A stretch of 10,219 nucleotides of DNA from NCBI GenBank assembly GCA_947175285.1, contig CAMWMM010000131.1, positions 1 through 10,219 on the forward strand, read 5' to 3'. The notes below the pieces were generated by a model that was given only the letters and a program-made list of their open reading frames with translations, was not told where the DNA came from and made no database searches. Within the stretch, counting starts at the first letter, position 1; each line of letters opens with the position of its first letter. Shown here piece by piece: positions 1-8,536 of this stretch. A program made the position numbers and the translations under genes. The DNA is from an uncultured Lachnospiraceae bacterium. GTDB taxonomy: Bacteria > Bacillota_A > Clostridia > Lachnospirales > Lachnospiraceae.

Positions 1-1291
1 GTCTGATGATATACAGACCTTCTATCATAAAAAACATTATTAATGTAGTCAATACGGAACTTCCGCCATAACTGATAAACGGCAGTGTAATCCCCGTCAT
101 CGGAATAAATTTTGTTCCGCCTCCGATAGTTAAAAACACTTGAAATATATAAGTGATACCAAGACCAAACGCAATAAGCTGATAAAAACGCTCTTTCAAT
201 TTTATGGAAATACTCATCATCATAATAAAGCTGCTGATACATATTAAAATCATGCACATGGCAAATGCAATTCCAAGTTCCTCCGCCACCGCAGAAAATA
301 CAAAATCTGCTTCGACAAACGGAATCGATGTAGGATTTCCCTGAAAAAGCCCCAGTCCAAACCACCCGCCGCTGCTGATGGCAAATAAAGACTGCGTAAT
401 CTGGTATCCCGCGTCATCAATACAGCTCCATGGGTCTTTCCATGCCTGCACACGTATTTGCACATGCGTAAAAAACTGATATGCCATTATTGCCGCGCCG
501 CATCCCCCTGCAGCGCCAAGCAAAAGGTAGATAATATTCCTTGTCGCAATATATACCATGAAAATATATACAATAAAGAAAATGAGCGCACTCCCCAAAT
601 CTTTGGAAGCAACTAAAATCATCACATGAATGCCCGCAATAATCGCTGTCAGCATAACCCTTATAATATCATTGGATTCATACAACGCGCTTGCCAAAAA
701 GAATACAAAAATAATTTTGACAAACTCCGACGGCTGAAAGGTAACACCGGCAACAGAATAAGAAATCTTAGAACCATGCGTTACGGAACCCAGTGTCAGC
801 ACAATGCCCAAAGCGCAGATTCCGACTATCGCATAGACCCATGTCAGGCTCTTTAAGAACTTCAGCTTATGAATAAAATACGGAATCACCATTCCTACCC
901 CGATTGACACGGTTACGATAAAAAACTGCTTTATAGCTTTTTCATAAGATAGTCTTGTCAGTATAATAAATCCGATACTGAGTAACATACACATATTATT
1001 GATAATGAGCCTGTTTCCTTTTGGATAAATCATATGGAACAGGATTACTGTCGCAAAAAGCAAAATCTGCTGGAAAATATAAAAAAACATATACTCTACT
1101 TTTCCCGTTTCAAAACAGATAACCATAAAACAGGAAAAATGCACAAAAAACATCAGAAAATTCTGTCTGGTGTAAATACCGTTTCTACGTTCTTCATTCG
1201 GGTAGCGAAAAACAAGAAAACATTCTAATGTATATAATGCAAGCAGTAATGTAATTAAATACTTGGAAATCTCTGTAATATAAATCTCCAT
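1..1291 (-). CDS. FtsW/RodA/SpoVE-family peptidoglycan glycosyltransferase, C-terminus cut by window edge
   Basis: Polytopic SEDS-family membrane protein expected to polymerise lipid II into glycan strands, usually together with a class B penicillin-binding protein. I translated 430 residues by hand from the ATG at 1289-1291; the frame stays open to the left edge. Family landmarks are QPSE (186-189), KDLGSA (230-235), PW...D.AGYQ..QS (287-301), SSGGWFGLG (306-314), EADFVFSAVAEELG (327-340, where D329 matches the essential Asp of RodA/FtsW), and the C-terminal PMTGITLPFISYGGSS (397-412). The QPSE motif lies further from the N-terminus than in typical RodA or FtsW, so about 50-70 extra N-terminal residues with additional membrane segments are inferred. 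The ribosome binding site AGAGG (complement of 1298-1302) sits 6 bases from the ATG. Only 13 bases separate the gene from the U32 stop codon, so co-transcription and coupled translation are likely. Family is certain; whether it serves division, elongation or sporulation is not decided. Confidence 0.93.
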   Translation of the reverse strand, partial: MEIYITEISKYLITLLLALYTLECFLVFRYPNEERRNGIYTRQNFLMFFVHFSCFMVICFETGKVEYMFFYIFQQILLFATVILFHMIYPKGNRLIINNMCMLLSIGFIILTRLSYEKAIKQFFIVTVSIGVGMVIPYFIHKLKFLKSLTWVYAIVGICALGIVLTLGSVTHGSKISYSVAGVTFQPSEFVKIIFVFFLASALYESNDIIRVMLTAIIAGIHVMILVASKDLGSALIFFIVYIFMVYIATRNIIYLLLGAAGGCGAAIMAYQFFTHVQIRVQAWKDPWSCIDDAGYQITQSLFAISSGGWFGLGLFQGNPTSIPFVEADFVFSAVAEELGIAFAMCMILICISSFIMMMSISIKLKERFYQLIAFGLGITYIFQVFLTIGGGTKFIPMTGITLPFISYGGSSVLTTLIMFFMIEGLYIIR

Positions 1292-1304
1292 AATATACCT
1301 CTTT

Positions 1305-3524
1305 TTACTCTACGCCTCTTTTATAATGCCCGGTTGTATATTCGCCGACAGGGAAAATAACTTTTTTCCCCGCATAATAATCCATAATTTCTTCTACCTC
1401 ATCTTCCTCTTCCCAGGTAAAATCCAGCCGAACCGCAGAAAGTCCCATTTTACTGATTTCCTTTCGTTTCGGATGCAGGGAATAAAGAACGGAATTATAC
1501 ACAACATTATAACAGTGCCTGCAGTTACACAAAACAGGAAATGATTTGCGGTATCTGTCCGTTAAAAATATTACATCGCGCCATTTTTCCTCAAGGCATT
1601 CCTGCCCCTCGCACCCATCGGTTGTTTTCCTGACGCAGTTAGCCGAAACCATCATCGGCAAAAGTCCGTAAATCACCATAGACATTTTTTGTCCGCTATT
1701 TTCTAAAAGCCGCCTGCACTCTTTTCCATTCAGCTCATACGGCAGATAACATTCCGAGGCATACCTACTCAAAAATCTAACCGATTCTGCGTTAAAACAA
1801 TAAACACCCGCATCAGTTACAATATCATACGTCTCTGGTAAGGAACGCACCCAAAAAATTGATTCCAGATTCCGCACAAGGAATCCCCTGACCTTTATTT
1901 TCCCATCCAATAGGGAATATAAACGTCTAAAATAGAAGCTGTCCTTGTTCCGAATCACAAAAGGCAGTGCAAGAAAAATTTCAAATTTTGGGCACTTTTT
2001 CAGCAGCTGACTAATTTGGTCATTTTCCTGTATATAGTAGTCGCTGTCAATATAAATTCTAGCACATGTATATTGGCATACTTTTTGTAATTGCTCTGTT
2101 GAACGCACCAGTACATGAAGTTTCGTCTGCCGGGAAGTCTCTTCGTGCCGTTTTGGTTGATTTTTAGTGCTTTTTGGCACATTTTGCATGGTTTCCTGCA
2201 TTTCCAGAGTTCGTTTTACCGTCAACCCATGTTCTTCTATCAGTTTATCCTCAAATGCCTCCACTGCCTGTCTGCGCAGTTCATTTAACTGTCCGATTGG
2301 TATGAAAACGTCCTTATCTACCGTAATATTATCATCGGTTATCTGAATATGAGAGCCGCCTGTCTTGCGAAGATGCTTCAGTATATCCTCTTTTTCCATC
2401 GGGCGTTTTTTTGCCTTCTGAACACTTTCTCCATAAACGGACACGGAATGCTTTTTATCCTCGATACAAAGCTCTGCTTTTTCTTCCGTATGGAAAATGC
2501 CTTTCATAACAACCGGATATACCTTCTCTTCTTTCAGATACTTACCTGCAATTTCCTGAAACAATTTTTCATCAACGTTTACATATCCCGGTTCTTCCAG
2601 TGTTACCATCTCGCTGCCGTTCATTCTCTCATAATATCCGGTCTGTAATTCCGTCCGCATATATAGTTTTCGCAGCTTGTCCATATCAACATCCCTGACA
2701 TGGTATGCGCCTGCGCCATTCTTATAATAGGCATCAATATATTTCCGGTAAATCGCCGTAACGCCGGCTGCATATTCCGGTCTCTTCATTCTGCCCTCTA
2801 TTTTAAAGGAATCAATGCCCGCTTCTATCAATTTCGGAATAAATTCTATCGTACATAAATCCTTTAAGCTTAAAGGATATTGTTCGCTTGTTTTCGCTCC
2901 GTCCACATAATCGGAGACCTTATAGGGAAGTCTGCACGGCTGTGCGCATCTTCCTCTGTTACCGCTCCTGCCGCCTAAAATACTGCTGAACAAGCACTGA
3001 CCCGAATAGCAGTAACACATTGCTCCGTGAATAAAGCATTCCATCTCCAGTCTCGTTTTTTTCTTGATTTTTTTAATTTCAGATAGTGAAAGTTCTCTTG
3101 CCGGTACAATCCGTGATGCCCCTATTTCTTTCAAGAACATCGCACCCATTTCCCCGGTAATTGTCATCTGTGTACTGGCATGCAGTTCCATATCGGGAAA
3201 TGTTTCCCTGATATACTGCCATACACCCAAATCCTGAATAATCACGCCATCTAAGCCCGCCTCATAAAATGGGCTTAAAAACTCATAAAGATACGGAAAT
3301 TCATTTTCTTTTACCAGTGTATTTACCGTCAGATAAATTTTTCTTCCAAAAACATGTGCATAGCGAAGCGCCCGGCATATTTCCTCTTTTGTAAAATTGT
3401 CCGCATACGCCCTGGCGCCGAACTTATCTCCGCCCAAATAAACAGCATCCGCGCCCGCATTGATTGCACCGACAAACGCCTGATAATTACCCGCAGGCGC
3501 TAATAACTCCACTCTTTTTTTCAT
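1305..3524 (-). CDS. U32-family protein (RlhA/TrhP-like, 'peptidase U32'), probable RNA-hydroxylation factor
   Basis: 739 residues. The N-terminal half is the TIM-barrel-like U32 domain (about 5-300), beginning ELLAPAGNYQAF and containing the U32 signature ECFIHGAMCYCYSGQC (162-177), then NRGRCAQPCR (189-198) and SLKDLC (219-224). C170, C177, C193 and C197 are the likely Fe-S ligands, judged from the family. A DUF3656-like middle region follows (about 315-430). The C-terminal part has a second cysteine-rich stretch: C630, C638, C643, then C666, C668 and C671 in FPVLCNCRHCYN. Although named peptidases, E. coli members RlhA and TrhP/YegQ act in 5-hydroxylation of cytidine in 23S rRNA and uridine in tRNA; which RNA this protein acts on cannot be told from sequence. 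The ATG at 3522-3524 has GGAG (complement of 3530-3533) 5 bases upstream. It lies between zapA and the FtsW-like gene, probably in one transcription unit. Confidence 0.93.
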   Translation of the reverse strand: MKKRVELLAPAGNYQAFVGAINAGADAVYLGGDKFGARAYADNFTKEEICRALRYAHVFGRKIYLTVNTLVKENEFPYLYEFLSPFYEAGLDGVIIQDLGVWQYIRETFPDMELHASTQMTITGEMGAMFLKEIGASRIVPARELSLSEIKKIKKKTRLEMECFIHGAMCYCYSGQCLFSSILGGRSGNRGRCAQPCRLPYKVSDYVDGAKTSEQYPLSLKDLCTIEFIPKLIEAGIDSFKIEGRMKRPEYAAGVTAIYRKYIDAYYKNGAGAYHVRDVDMDKLRKLYMRTELQTGYYERMNGSEMVTLEEPGYVNVDEKLFQEIAGKYLKEEKVYPVVMKGIFHTEEKAELCIEDKKHSVSVYGESVQKAKKRPMEKEDILKHLRKTGGSHIQITDDNITVDKDVFIPIGQLNELRRQAVEAFEDKLIEEHGLTVKRTLEMQETMQNVPKSTKNQPKRHEETSRQTKLHVLVRSTEQLQKVCQYTCARIYIDSDYYIQENDQISQLLKKCPKFEIFLALPFVIRNKDSFYFRRLYSLLDGKIKVRGFLVRNLESIFWVRSLPETYDIVTDAGVYCFNAESVRFLSRYASECYLPYELNGKECRRLLENSGQKMSMVIYGLLPMMVSANCVRKTTDGCEGQECLEEKWRDVIFLTDRYRKSFPVLCNCRHCYNVVYNSVLYSLHPKRKEISKMGLSAVRLDFTWEEEDEVEEIMDYYAGKKVIFPVGEYTTGHYKRGVE
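2859..2878. repeat. Perfect 20-base palindrome inside the U32 gene
   Basis: The two 10-base arms are exact reverse complements with no spacer, centred on a HindIII-type AAGCTT at 2866-2871. It falls on the codons for the conserved SLKDL motif of the U32 protein, so protein coding may explain it entirely. No second copy was noticed in the window. Confidence 0.5.
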
Positions 3525-3538
3525 AATTACTCCATTAC

Positions 3539-3572
3539 AGACAAAGCTGCCTTAAAAAGACAAAGCTGTCTT
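3539..3572. repeat. Two 15-base direct repeats upstream of the U32 gene
   Basis: The sequence AGACAAAGCTG(C/T)CTT occurs at 3539-3553 and again at 3558-3572, offset by 19 bases with a single C/T difference. A third, inverted partial copy (AAGACAGCTT, 3575-3584) pairs with the second copy to make the hairpin annotated as a terminator candidate, and could instead pair with the first copy. Confidence 0.7.
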
Positions 3573-3584
3573 GAAAGACAGCTT
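3554..3584 (-). terminator. Hairpin with short U-run between zapA and U32 gene; weak terminator or attenuator
   Basis: On the minus strand an 8-bp perfect stem (arms 3577-3584 and 3563-3570, loop 3571-3576) is followed by TGTCTTTTT (complement of 3554-3562). The stem is short and only moderately GC-rich, and the U-run is interrupted, so partial termination or a processing/stability role is more likely than a full stop. It begins 8 bases after the zapA stop codon. Confidence 0.5.
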
Positions 3585-3591
3585 ATACTTT

Positions 3592-3999
3592 CTATTTTTT
3601 CAATTCCTTTAATTCCGTTTCCAGACGAACAATCTTTTTCGCATTTTCATTTGCTTCATTATGAAGATTTTTGACACTTCTCTCCGTATTTTCCAACTTA
3701 ATCTGAGATGCAATCAACTCATGCTTTAAATCATACAGCTCTTTTTCTTTATTCTTCAGTTCCTCTTCCAAAAGATTAATCTGCTGTTTCGCTTTAAAAT
3801 AATCATCCGCAATATTAAGCTGCATCAATACATTCTGTGTATCAAGCGGCTGTCTCCGGAAACTGTCAACCTTACCATATTCAGTTACTTTATTATTAAT
3901 ATACGAAGCTACTTTCTGCAAGTATTCTTCACTCTCATATCCACTCAATGTAAAGACTTTCCCACCGATAATAACTTCCGTATCTGTCTTCGCTGACAT
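3592..3999 (-). CDS. zapA: Cell division protein ZapA, long coiled-coil form
   Basis: Predicted cytoplasmic FtsZ-ring stabiliser that cross-links FtsZ protofilaments. From the preferred start it has 135 residues. The N-terminal globular ZapA domain shows the family pattern EVIIGGKVFTLSGYESEEYLQKVASYIN, and the conserved helix continues through NVLMQLNIADDYFKA. From about residue 70 to the end it is a Lys/Glu-rich heptad-like coiled coil ending ETELKELKK, longer than in the shortest ZapA proteins. An upstream in-frame TTG at 4015-4017 would add six residues, but the ATG at 3997-3999 has GGGAG 7 bases upstream, inside that extension, so the ATG is the better start. The gene sits 72 bases after ruvB, and the following hairpin may reduce transcription into the U32 gene. 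Confidence 0.9.
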   Translation of the reverse strand: MSAKTDTEVIIGGKVFTLSGYESEEYLQKVASYINNKVTEYGKVDSFRRQPLDTQNVLMQLNIADDYFKAKQQINLLEEELKNKEKELYDLKHELIASQIKLENTERSVKNLHNEANENAKKIVRLETELKELKK

Positions 4000-4006
4000 C
4001 GGACTT

Positions 4007-4011
4007 CTCCC
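4007..4011 (-). promoter_or_regulatory. Ribosome binding site that sets the zapA start
   Basis: The minus strand reads GGGAG here, followed by a 7-base spacer and ATG at 3997-3999. The alternative TTG start at 4015-4017 would place this sequence inside the coding region, and nothing comparable to it was seen upstream of the TTG. Confidence 0.8.
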
Positions 4012-4071
4012 TTCCAATACAAAATATGCCGCTTTACAAAAATTCTTTATACAATATCTATTATATATAGC

Positions 4072-5070
4072 TTACAGAGGAATTTCAAGTCCTAAATGAT
4101 GATATGCCATATCCGTCACCGTACGCCCTCTCGGCGTCCTGTTTAAAAAGCCGCTTTTTAATAAATATGGCTCATATACATCCTCTAATGTCCCGGCGTC
4201 TTCCCCTATTGCCGCCGCCAGCGTATCAAGCCCCACCGGACCGCCTTTGAATTTGTTTATCATTGTAAGCAGGATATTTCTGTCGATATGATCCAATCCC
4301 ATTTTATCAACTTCCAGTAAATCCAGCGCAGTACATGCTACTTTCTCTGTAATGACACCGTCATACTTGACCTGGGCAAAATCACGCACCCTTTTTAAAA
4401 TACGATTGGCAAGGCGCGGCGTTCCCCTGCTTCTTCTGGCAAGTTCTATAGCCCCCTTTTCCTCAATAGAGACATCTAAAACCTTAGCAGAATGCAGGAT
4501 AATATGCTTTAATTCCTCCACGGAATAAAATTCCAGATGATGAATCACACCGAATCTGTCCCGCAGCGGCGCAGTCAAAAGCCCTGCTCTTGTCGTAGCG
4601 CCGACCAGCGTAAAATGCGGCAAATCCAGACGGATGGAACGTGCGCTTGCCCCTTTCCCAATCATTATATCAATAGCAAAATCCTCCATCGCCGGATAAA
4701 GAACCTCTTCCACCTGCCTGTTCAGTCTGTGGATTTCATCTACAAAGAGAATATCTCCCTCTTGCAGATTGTTAAGGATTGCCGCCATTTCTCCCGGCTT
4801 TTCTATGGCAGGACCGCTCGTCACCTTCATATTGACCCCCATCTCATTGGCAATAATCCCGGCTAATGTTGTTTTGCCAAGCCCCGGCGGACCGTAAAAT
4901 AACACATGGTCTAATGAGTCGCTGCGCCTTTTAGCCGCTTCAATATAGATTTTTAAGTTTTCTTTTATTTTAGACTGACCGATATAATCATCCAGCGTCT
5001 GTGGACGTAAGGATCCTTCTATCTTAATATCCTCTTCTATCAAATTCGTCTCTATTACTCTATTTGCCAT
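4072..5070 (-). CDS. ruvB: Holliday junction branch-migration helicase RuvB
   Basis: 332-residue AAA+ ATPase, the usual length for RuvB. It forms hexamers that, with RuvA, drive branch migration of Holliday junctions before RuvC-type resolution. Visible motifs are Walker [10 protein letters not shown] (60-68), Walker B DEIH (111-114), sensor 1 GATTRAG (157-163), the arginine-finger region PLRDRFG (168-174), sensor 2 GTPRLANR (216-223), and the C-terminal winged-helix motif NRTPRGRT (310-317). All catalytic residues appear intact. The ATG at 5068-5070 has only a weak Shine-Dalgarno-like AGAAAG (complement of 5081-5086, spacing 10), in contrast to the strong sites of the two genes upstream. It starts 37 bases after the histidine kinase stop with no terminator seen between them, so its transcription may depend on read-through from the signalling genes or on an internal promoter I could not identify. 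Confidence 0.98.
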   Translation of the reverse strand: MANRVIETNLIEEDIKIEGSLRPQTLDDYIGQSKIKENLKIYIEAAKRRSDSLDHVLFYGPPGLGKTTLAGIIANEMGVNMKVTSGPAIEKPGEMAAILNNLQEGDILFVDEIHRLNRQVEEVLYPAMEDFAIDIMIGKGASARSIRLDLPHFTLVGATTRAGLLTAPLRDRFGVIHHLEFYSVEELKHIILHSAKVLDVSIEEKGAIELARRSRGTPRLANRILKRVRDFAQVKYDGVITEKVACTALDLLEVDKMGLDHIDRNILLTMINKFKGGPVGLDTLAAAIGEDAGTLEDVYEPYLLKSGFLNRTPRGRTVTDMAYHHLGLEIPL

Positions 5071-5107
5071 CTGTATTCAACTTTCTAGGTATTTAAGTCT
5101 CTGCATA

Positions 5108-8100
5108 TTACTTTAAGTATTGCCCAAGTACTTCCATAAAAATATCTACGTCAATCGGCTTTGCAATATGAGCATTCATACCATTTTTCAGAGCAGCTTC
5201 TTTATCCTCTTCCAACGCATTCGCCGTCATTGCTATAATCGGCAATGTCTTTACATCATTTCTATGCAGCGCTCTGATTGTCCGGGTCGCTTCGTAACCG
5301 TTCATTATAGGCATCTGCACATCCATTAAGACTGCATCGTAGTAATTTTCCTCCGACGCTTCCACCATCGCCACCGCGTCCGTTCCGTCCGGCGCCGATT
5401 CCACCAGAAAACCGGTCTCAGTCAATATTACTTCCGCAATTTCACGGTTTAACTCAATATCCTCTACAAGAAGAACTCGTTTACCACGGAAATCTTTCAT
5501 AGTCCATCCGGCAGCTTCCTCTTCCTTATCAACCAAATTATTGGCTGCTAACAATGCGGCTTTCAAATCGGACATAAAGAGCGGTTTTGCACAAAATGCA
5601 GTAACTCCTGCCGTTTTCGCCTCTTCCTCAATATCCGTCCAATCATATGCCGTCAGAATGATGATAGACGCATCATCCCCCACCACACTGCGGATTTTCC
5701 TTGCCGTTTCAATTCCGCTTGTTTCCGGCATCTGCCAGTCAATAATATAAGTATGATAGGAATCTCCCTCTTCACGGGCCATTTTAGCCCGGTATGCTGC
5801 TTCTCTGCCGGAAGTTGTCCACTCGGAGCGCATACCGATCTGCTTTAACATCTTGCTTACACTATCGCAAACGTTGAAATCATCATCTACAACCAGCGCA
5901 CGCAAGCCGTGAAGTTCTTTTATCTGTTCAGCATTTTTCTCAGTATCCTGTAGCTTCAAGGTAAGCTCCACCGTAAATACGCTGCCTTTACCGACTTCAC
6001 TTTCGACACTAATCGTACCGTTCATCATTTCAACGATATTCTTCGTAATCGCCATTCCAAGTCCCGTACCTTCAATGCCGGTCTTTGTCGTACTCGCTTC
6101 TCTTTCAAACGGTTCAAAAATATGTTCGACAAATTCCGAAGACATACCGATACCATTGTCCTTAATCACAAAGATATAATCCCCGTAACCATGATGAAAT
6201 GTCGTTTTCTGCATAATTCTGAAGGATATACTTCCCCCCGCCGGTGTATATTTCACGGCATTGCTGAGCAGATTGATAAATACCTGATTCAGTTTCAGGG
6301 AATCAGCTATCACATCCTCATTGGCAACTTCAAATGTATCAATAAACAATTCAAGCTGCTTCGCTTTCACCTGTGGCTGGATAATAGTAACCAAATTATG
6401 CATCAATTCGGAAATATTGCATTCCTGCTCTTTGATTTGTACCTTTCCGCTTTCGATTCTGCTCATGTCAAGAATATCATTAATCAGACTAAGCAGGTGG
6501 TTACTGGAAGAAAGAACTTTCTGCAGGCAGTCTTTCACCTGGTCGGTATTATCAATATGACTTACGGCAATTGTTGTAAAACCGATAATTGCATTCATAG
6601 GCGTACGGATATCATGAGACATATTGGAAAGGAAAGTCGTCTTCGCCCTGTTTGCATGCTGCGCCTGCATCAGCGCATCCTGCAGCGCCTGTGTCTGCTC
6701 CCTCTGTGCTTTCACACTTTCCGTAATATCCCTTGTTACAACTAAAACCACAATGTCATCCGTATCATTATCACGTGTCATGATAAATGACTGTCTGACG
6801 CACATTTCCTTTTCTTCGGAATCTTTACTCCAATACTCGGCAATTACTTCCGCATCGCCCATTTCAAAACGCTCTTTCAGGTACTCTATATTCACTACGG
6901 TGGAATATGTTTCCAAAGACTCCGCCAGAATAAAAGGTTTGCTCTTTTCCAACCACTCGGAAACTTTACACGGCGCTTTCATGCCCACTTTCTCAAGCAA
7001 AGACATCTTCTTTCCGTCTATTGTATAAATAACGTCTTCTTCTATCAAATCCTTGGTAAGATTGAACTCATAAGTGCTTACGGAATTTGATGTAATCGCT
7101 ATCCGGTATTGTCTTTCTTTGCGGTTGGCAAGAGACATCTCGGCCTGAATCTTAAGTTCTTTTTCCTTTACTTCCGTAATATTCTGACGTGTGAAAAGCA
7201 CTTTAACCGCTTCATCGTCTTTCCTCTCAAGGCAAATAATATTAACGTGTTCCCACTCAGGTTGTCCGGCTCTTGTGACATAACACTCAAAGCGCACATC
7301 GTTATGATTCTTTAATGCTGTGGTAAGGGCATCCCTGCTGATTTGTTCGGCAAACCCGGCTCTGTCGTCTTCATTTATGATACTGGAAGACAGATACTTT
7401 ATAAGTTCTTCATACTCTCCGCTTTCCTGTATTCCGGGGTCCTCCGGTTTTGTACCGGCAAGATACTTATAAGTTCCGCTCTCAAAATCTATCATTGCAA
7501 ACCGCGTAAACAGGGTAGTGACGCCGTCAATAATATATCCCATCTCTCGTTTTTCCTGTTTAAGCTGCCGCTTTTCATGATTTGCCCGGACAATCAGGGA
7601 AATGATATAAATGACAAAAAGACCAATCATCATGGCTTCCAAACGGACGCCGACGAAATTTTCCGCTCTAATCATGCTTCGTGTCACTTTTTCCGGAAAT
7701 GTCTGAACGAGAACAAAACCGCTCTGCGGCAGATACCTTACACATATATTATCTATTTTACTGCTGTCATCACAGATAAAGGCGCCCTCTCCGCCATCCG
7801 CAAAGACTTTTCTTACACCGTCGGCTGTTTTTGCATCAATCACACCATTTCCCAACAAGCCCTCAACCAAATCTCCTTGATAAGTATTCTCATCAGAACC
7901 GGCAATGACCGTTCCGTCCGGCATACAAAGAAATACTTCCGCCGGTTCACCGAAATAGGTTGTTTTAAGCATATCCTGTAAATATTCCTCCGCAAGATAC
8001 GCCCCCCGAAGTACACCTATAATTTCGCTGTCGAATCGGACGGGTGCATAAAAACCTGCCATCGTCTCATCAAAAAAAATCGAATCAAAGACAATATTGA

Positions 8101-8503
8101 TATTGCTGTTTCCCTTGATACCGTCATTATAGAATACACGCGCAGTCGCATCACCGGCTCTACCGTCTGAAGCATGATCAATACCATTCCTGTCCGTAAA
8201 CAATACGGCATCAAAAAGTGAATTAGACTCTATTTCCTGAAGTCTCTCTGCGGTAATTGCCGGCTCAGTCAGATTGTGTTCTAGAAAATGCGAATATACA
8301 TTAACAAGATTCAGTGCATTTTGTAATTCCTCATCTATCTGTACCGCCATCTGCCTTGCCGAATCCGATGCATAGTTTTTATTCCGTTCCTCCATACGCC
8401 TGCTGTTTTGCGCCGTATACCAATGAAATACAATAATCATGGCAACTAAAAGAAACAGGACATATACGATTTCCTGTAATAATTTCTTTTTCCCTTTCAC
8501 CAT
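5108..8503 (-). CDS. Membrane-bound hybrid sensor histidine kinase (dCACHE - PAS-like x2 - HisKA - HATPase - REC - REC)
   Basis: 1131 residues. TM1 is at about 11-29 and TM2 at about 289-306. The roughly 260 residues between them look like an extracellular dCACHE sensor (for example FDAVLFTDRNG, FYAPVRFDSEIIGVLRG). Two PAS-like regions follow (about 325-445 and 460-595, the second ending VVTRDITE), then a short coiled coil and HisKA with phospho-acceptor H630 in FLSNMSHDIRTPMN. The ATPase domain has the N box (N744/N748), G1 DNGIGM (782-787) and G2 GTGLGM (812-817). Receiver 1 has acidic residues 873-875, phospho-acceptor D922, T951 and K973. Receiver 2 has E1014/D1015, D1061, T1093 and K1115. 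Both receivers appear active. No HPt or DNA-binding domain is present. The ligand is unknown. The ribosome binding site GGGGGAGG (complement of 8510-8517) lies 6 bases from the ATG. The gene starts 33 bases after the hemerythrin-receiver gene, its probable partner. Confidence 0.95.
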   Translation of the reverse strand: MVKGKKKLLQEIVYVLFLLVAMIIVFHWYTAQNSRRMEERNKNYASDSARQMAVQIDEELQNALNLVNVYSHFLEHNLTEPAITAERLQEIESNSLFDAVLFTDRNGIDHASDGRAGDATARVFYNDGIKGNSNINIVFDSIFFDETMAGFYAPVRFDSEIIGVLRGAYLAEEYLQDMLKTTYFGEPAEVFLCMPDGTVIAGSDENTYQGDLVEGLLGNGVIDAKTADGVRKVFADGGEGAFICDDSSKIDNICVRYLPQSGFVLVQTFPEKVTRSMIRAENFVGVRLEAMMIGLFVIYIISLIVRANHEKRQLKQEKREMGYIIDGVTTLFTRFAMIDFESGTYKYLAGTKPEDPGIQESGEYEELIKYLSSSIINEDDRAGFAEQISRDALTTALKNHNDVRFECYVTRAGQPEWEHVNIICLERKDDEAVKVLFTRQNITEVKEKELKIQAEMSLANRKERQYRIAITSNSVSTYEFNLTKDLIEEDVIYTIDGKKMSLLEKVGMKAPCKVSEWLEKSKPFILAESLETYSTVVNIEYLKERFEMGDAEVIAEYWSKDSEEKEMCVRQSFIMTRDNDTDDIVVLVVTRDITESVKAQREQTQALQDALMQAQHANRAKTTFLSNMSHDIRTPMNAIIGFTTIAVSHIDNTDQVKDCLQKVLSSSNHLLSLINDILDMSRIESGKVQIKEQECNISELMHNLVTIIQPQVKAKQLELFIDTFEVANEDVIADSLKLNQVFINLLSNAVKYTPAGGSISFRIMQKTTFHHGYGDYIFVIKDNGIGMSSEFVEHIFEPFEREASTTKTGIEGTGLGMAITKNIVEMMNGTISVESEVGKGSVFTVELTLKLQDTEKNAEQIKELHGLRALVVDDDFNVCDSVSKMLKQIGMRSEWTTSGREAAYRAKMAREEGDSYHTYIIDWQMPETSGIETARKIRSVVGDDASIIILTAYDWTDIEEEAKTAGVTAFCAKPLFMSDLKAALLAANNLVDKEEEAAGWTMKDFRGKRVLLVEDIELNREIAEVILTETGFLVESAPDGTDAVAMVEASEENYYDAVLMDVQMPIMNGYEATRTIRALHRNDVKTLPIIAMTANALEEDKEAALKNGMNAHIAKPIDVDIFMEVLGQYLK

Positions 8504-8536
8504 AATTTTCCTCCCCCAAAAAACAATTTTATTTCA

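Noticed and set aside
250..465. 71-residue open frame on the minus strand
   Set aside because: It lies in another frame inside the FtsW-like gene, which has clear family motifs in the correct frame.
3592..4017. zapA starting at the TTG at 4015-4017
   Set aside because: The GGGAG ribosome binding site is inside that extension and well spaced for the ATG at 3997-3999, so the shorter form is preferred.
4000..4071. Promoter between ruvB and zapA (TATAAT-like and TTGTAA-like matches)
   Set aside because: The AT-rich gap gives several poor matches, none with a good -35/-10 pair at proper spacing.
6122..6745. 207-residue open frame on the plus strand
   Set aside because: It is antisense to the HisKA/ATPase part of the histidine kinase, has no recognisable domain, and its composition looks like a shadow of the real frame.
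7343..7981. 212-residue open frame on the plus strand
   Set aside because: It is antisense to the sensor region of the histidine kinase and has no recognisable family features.
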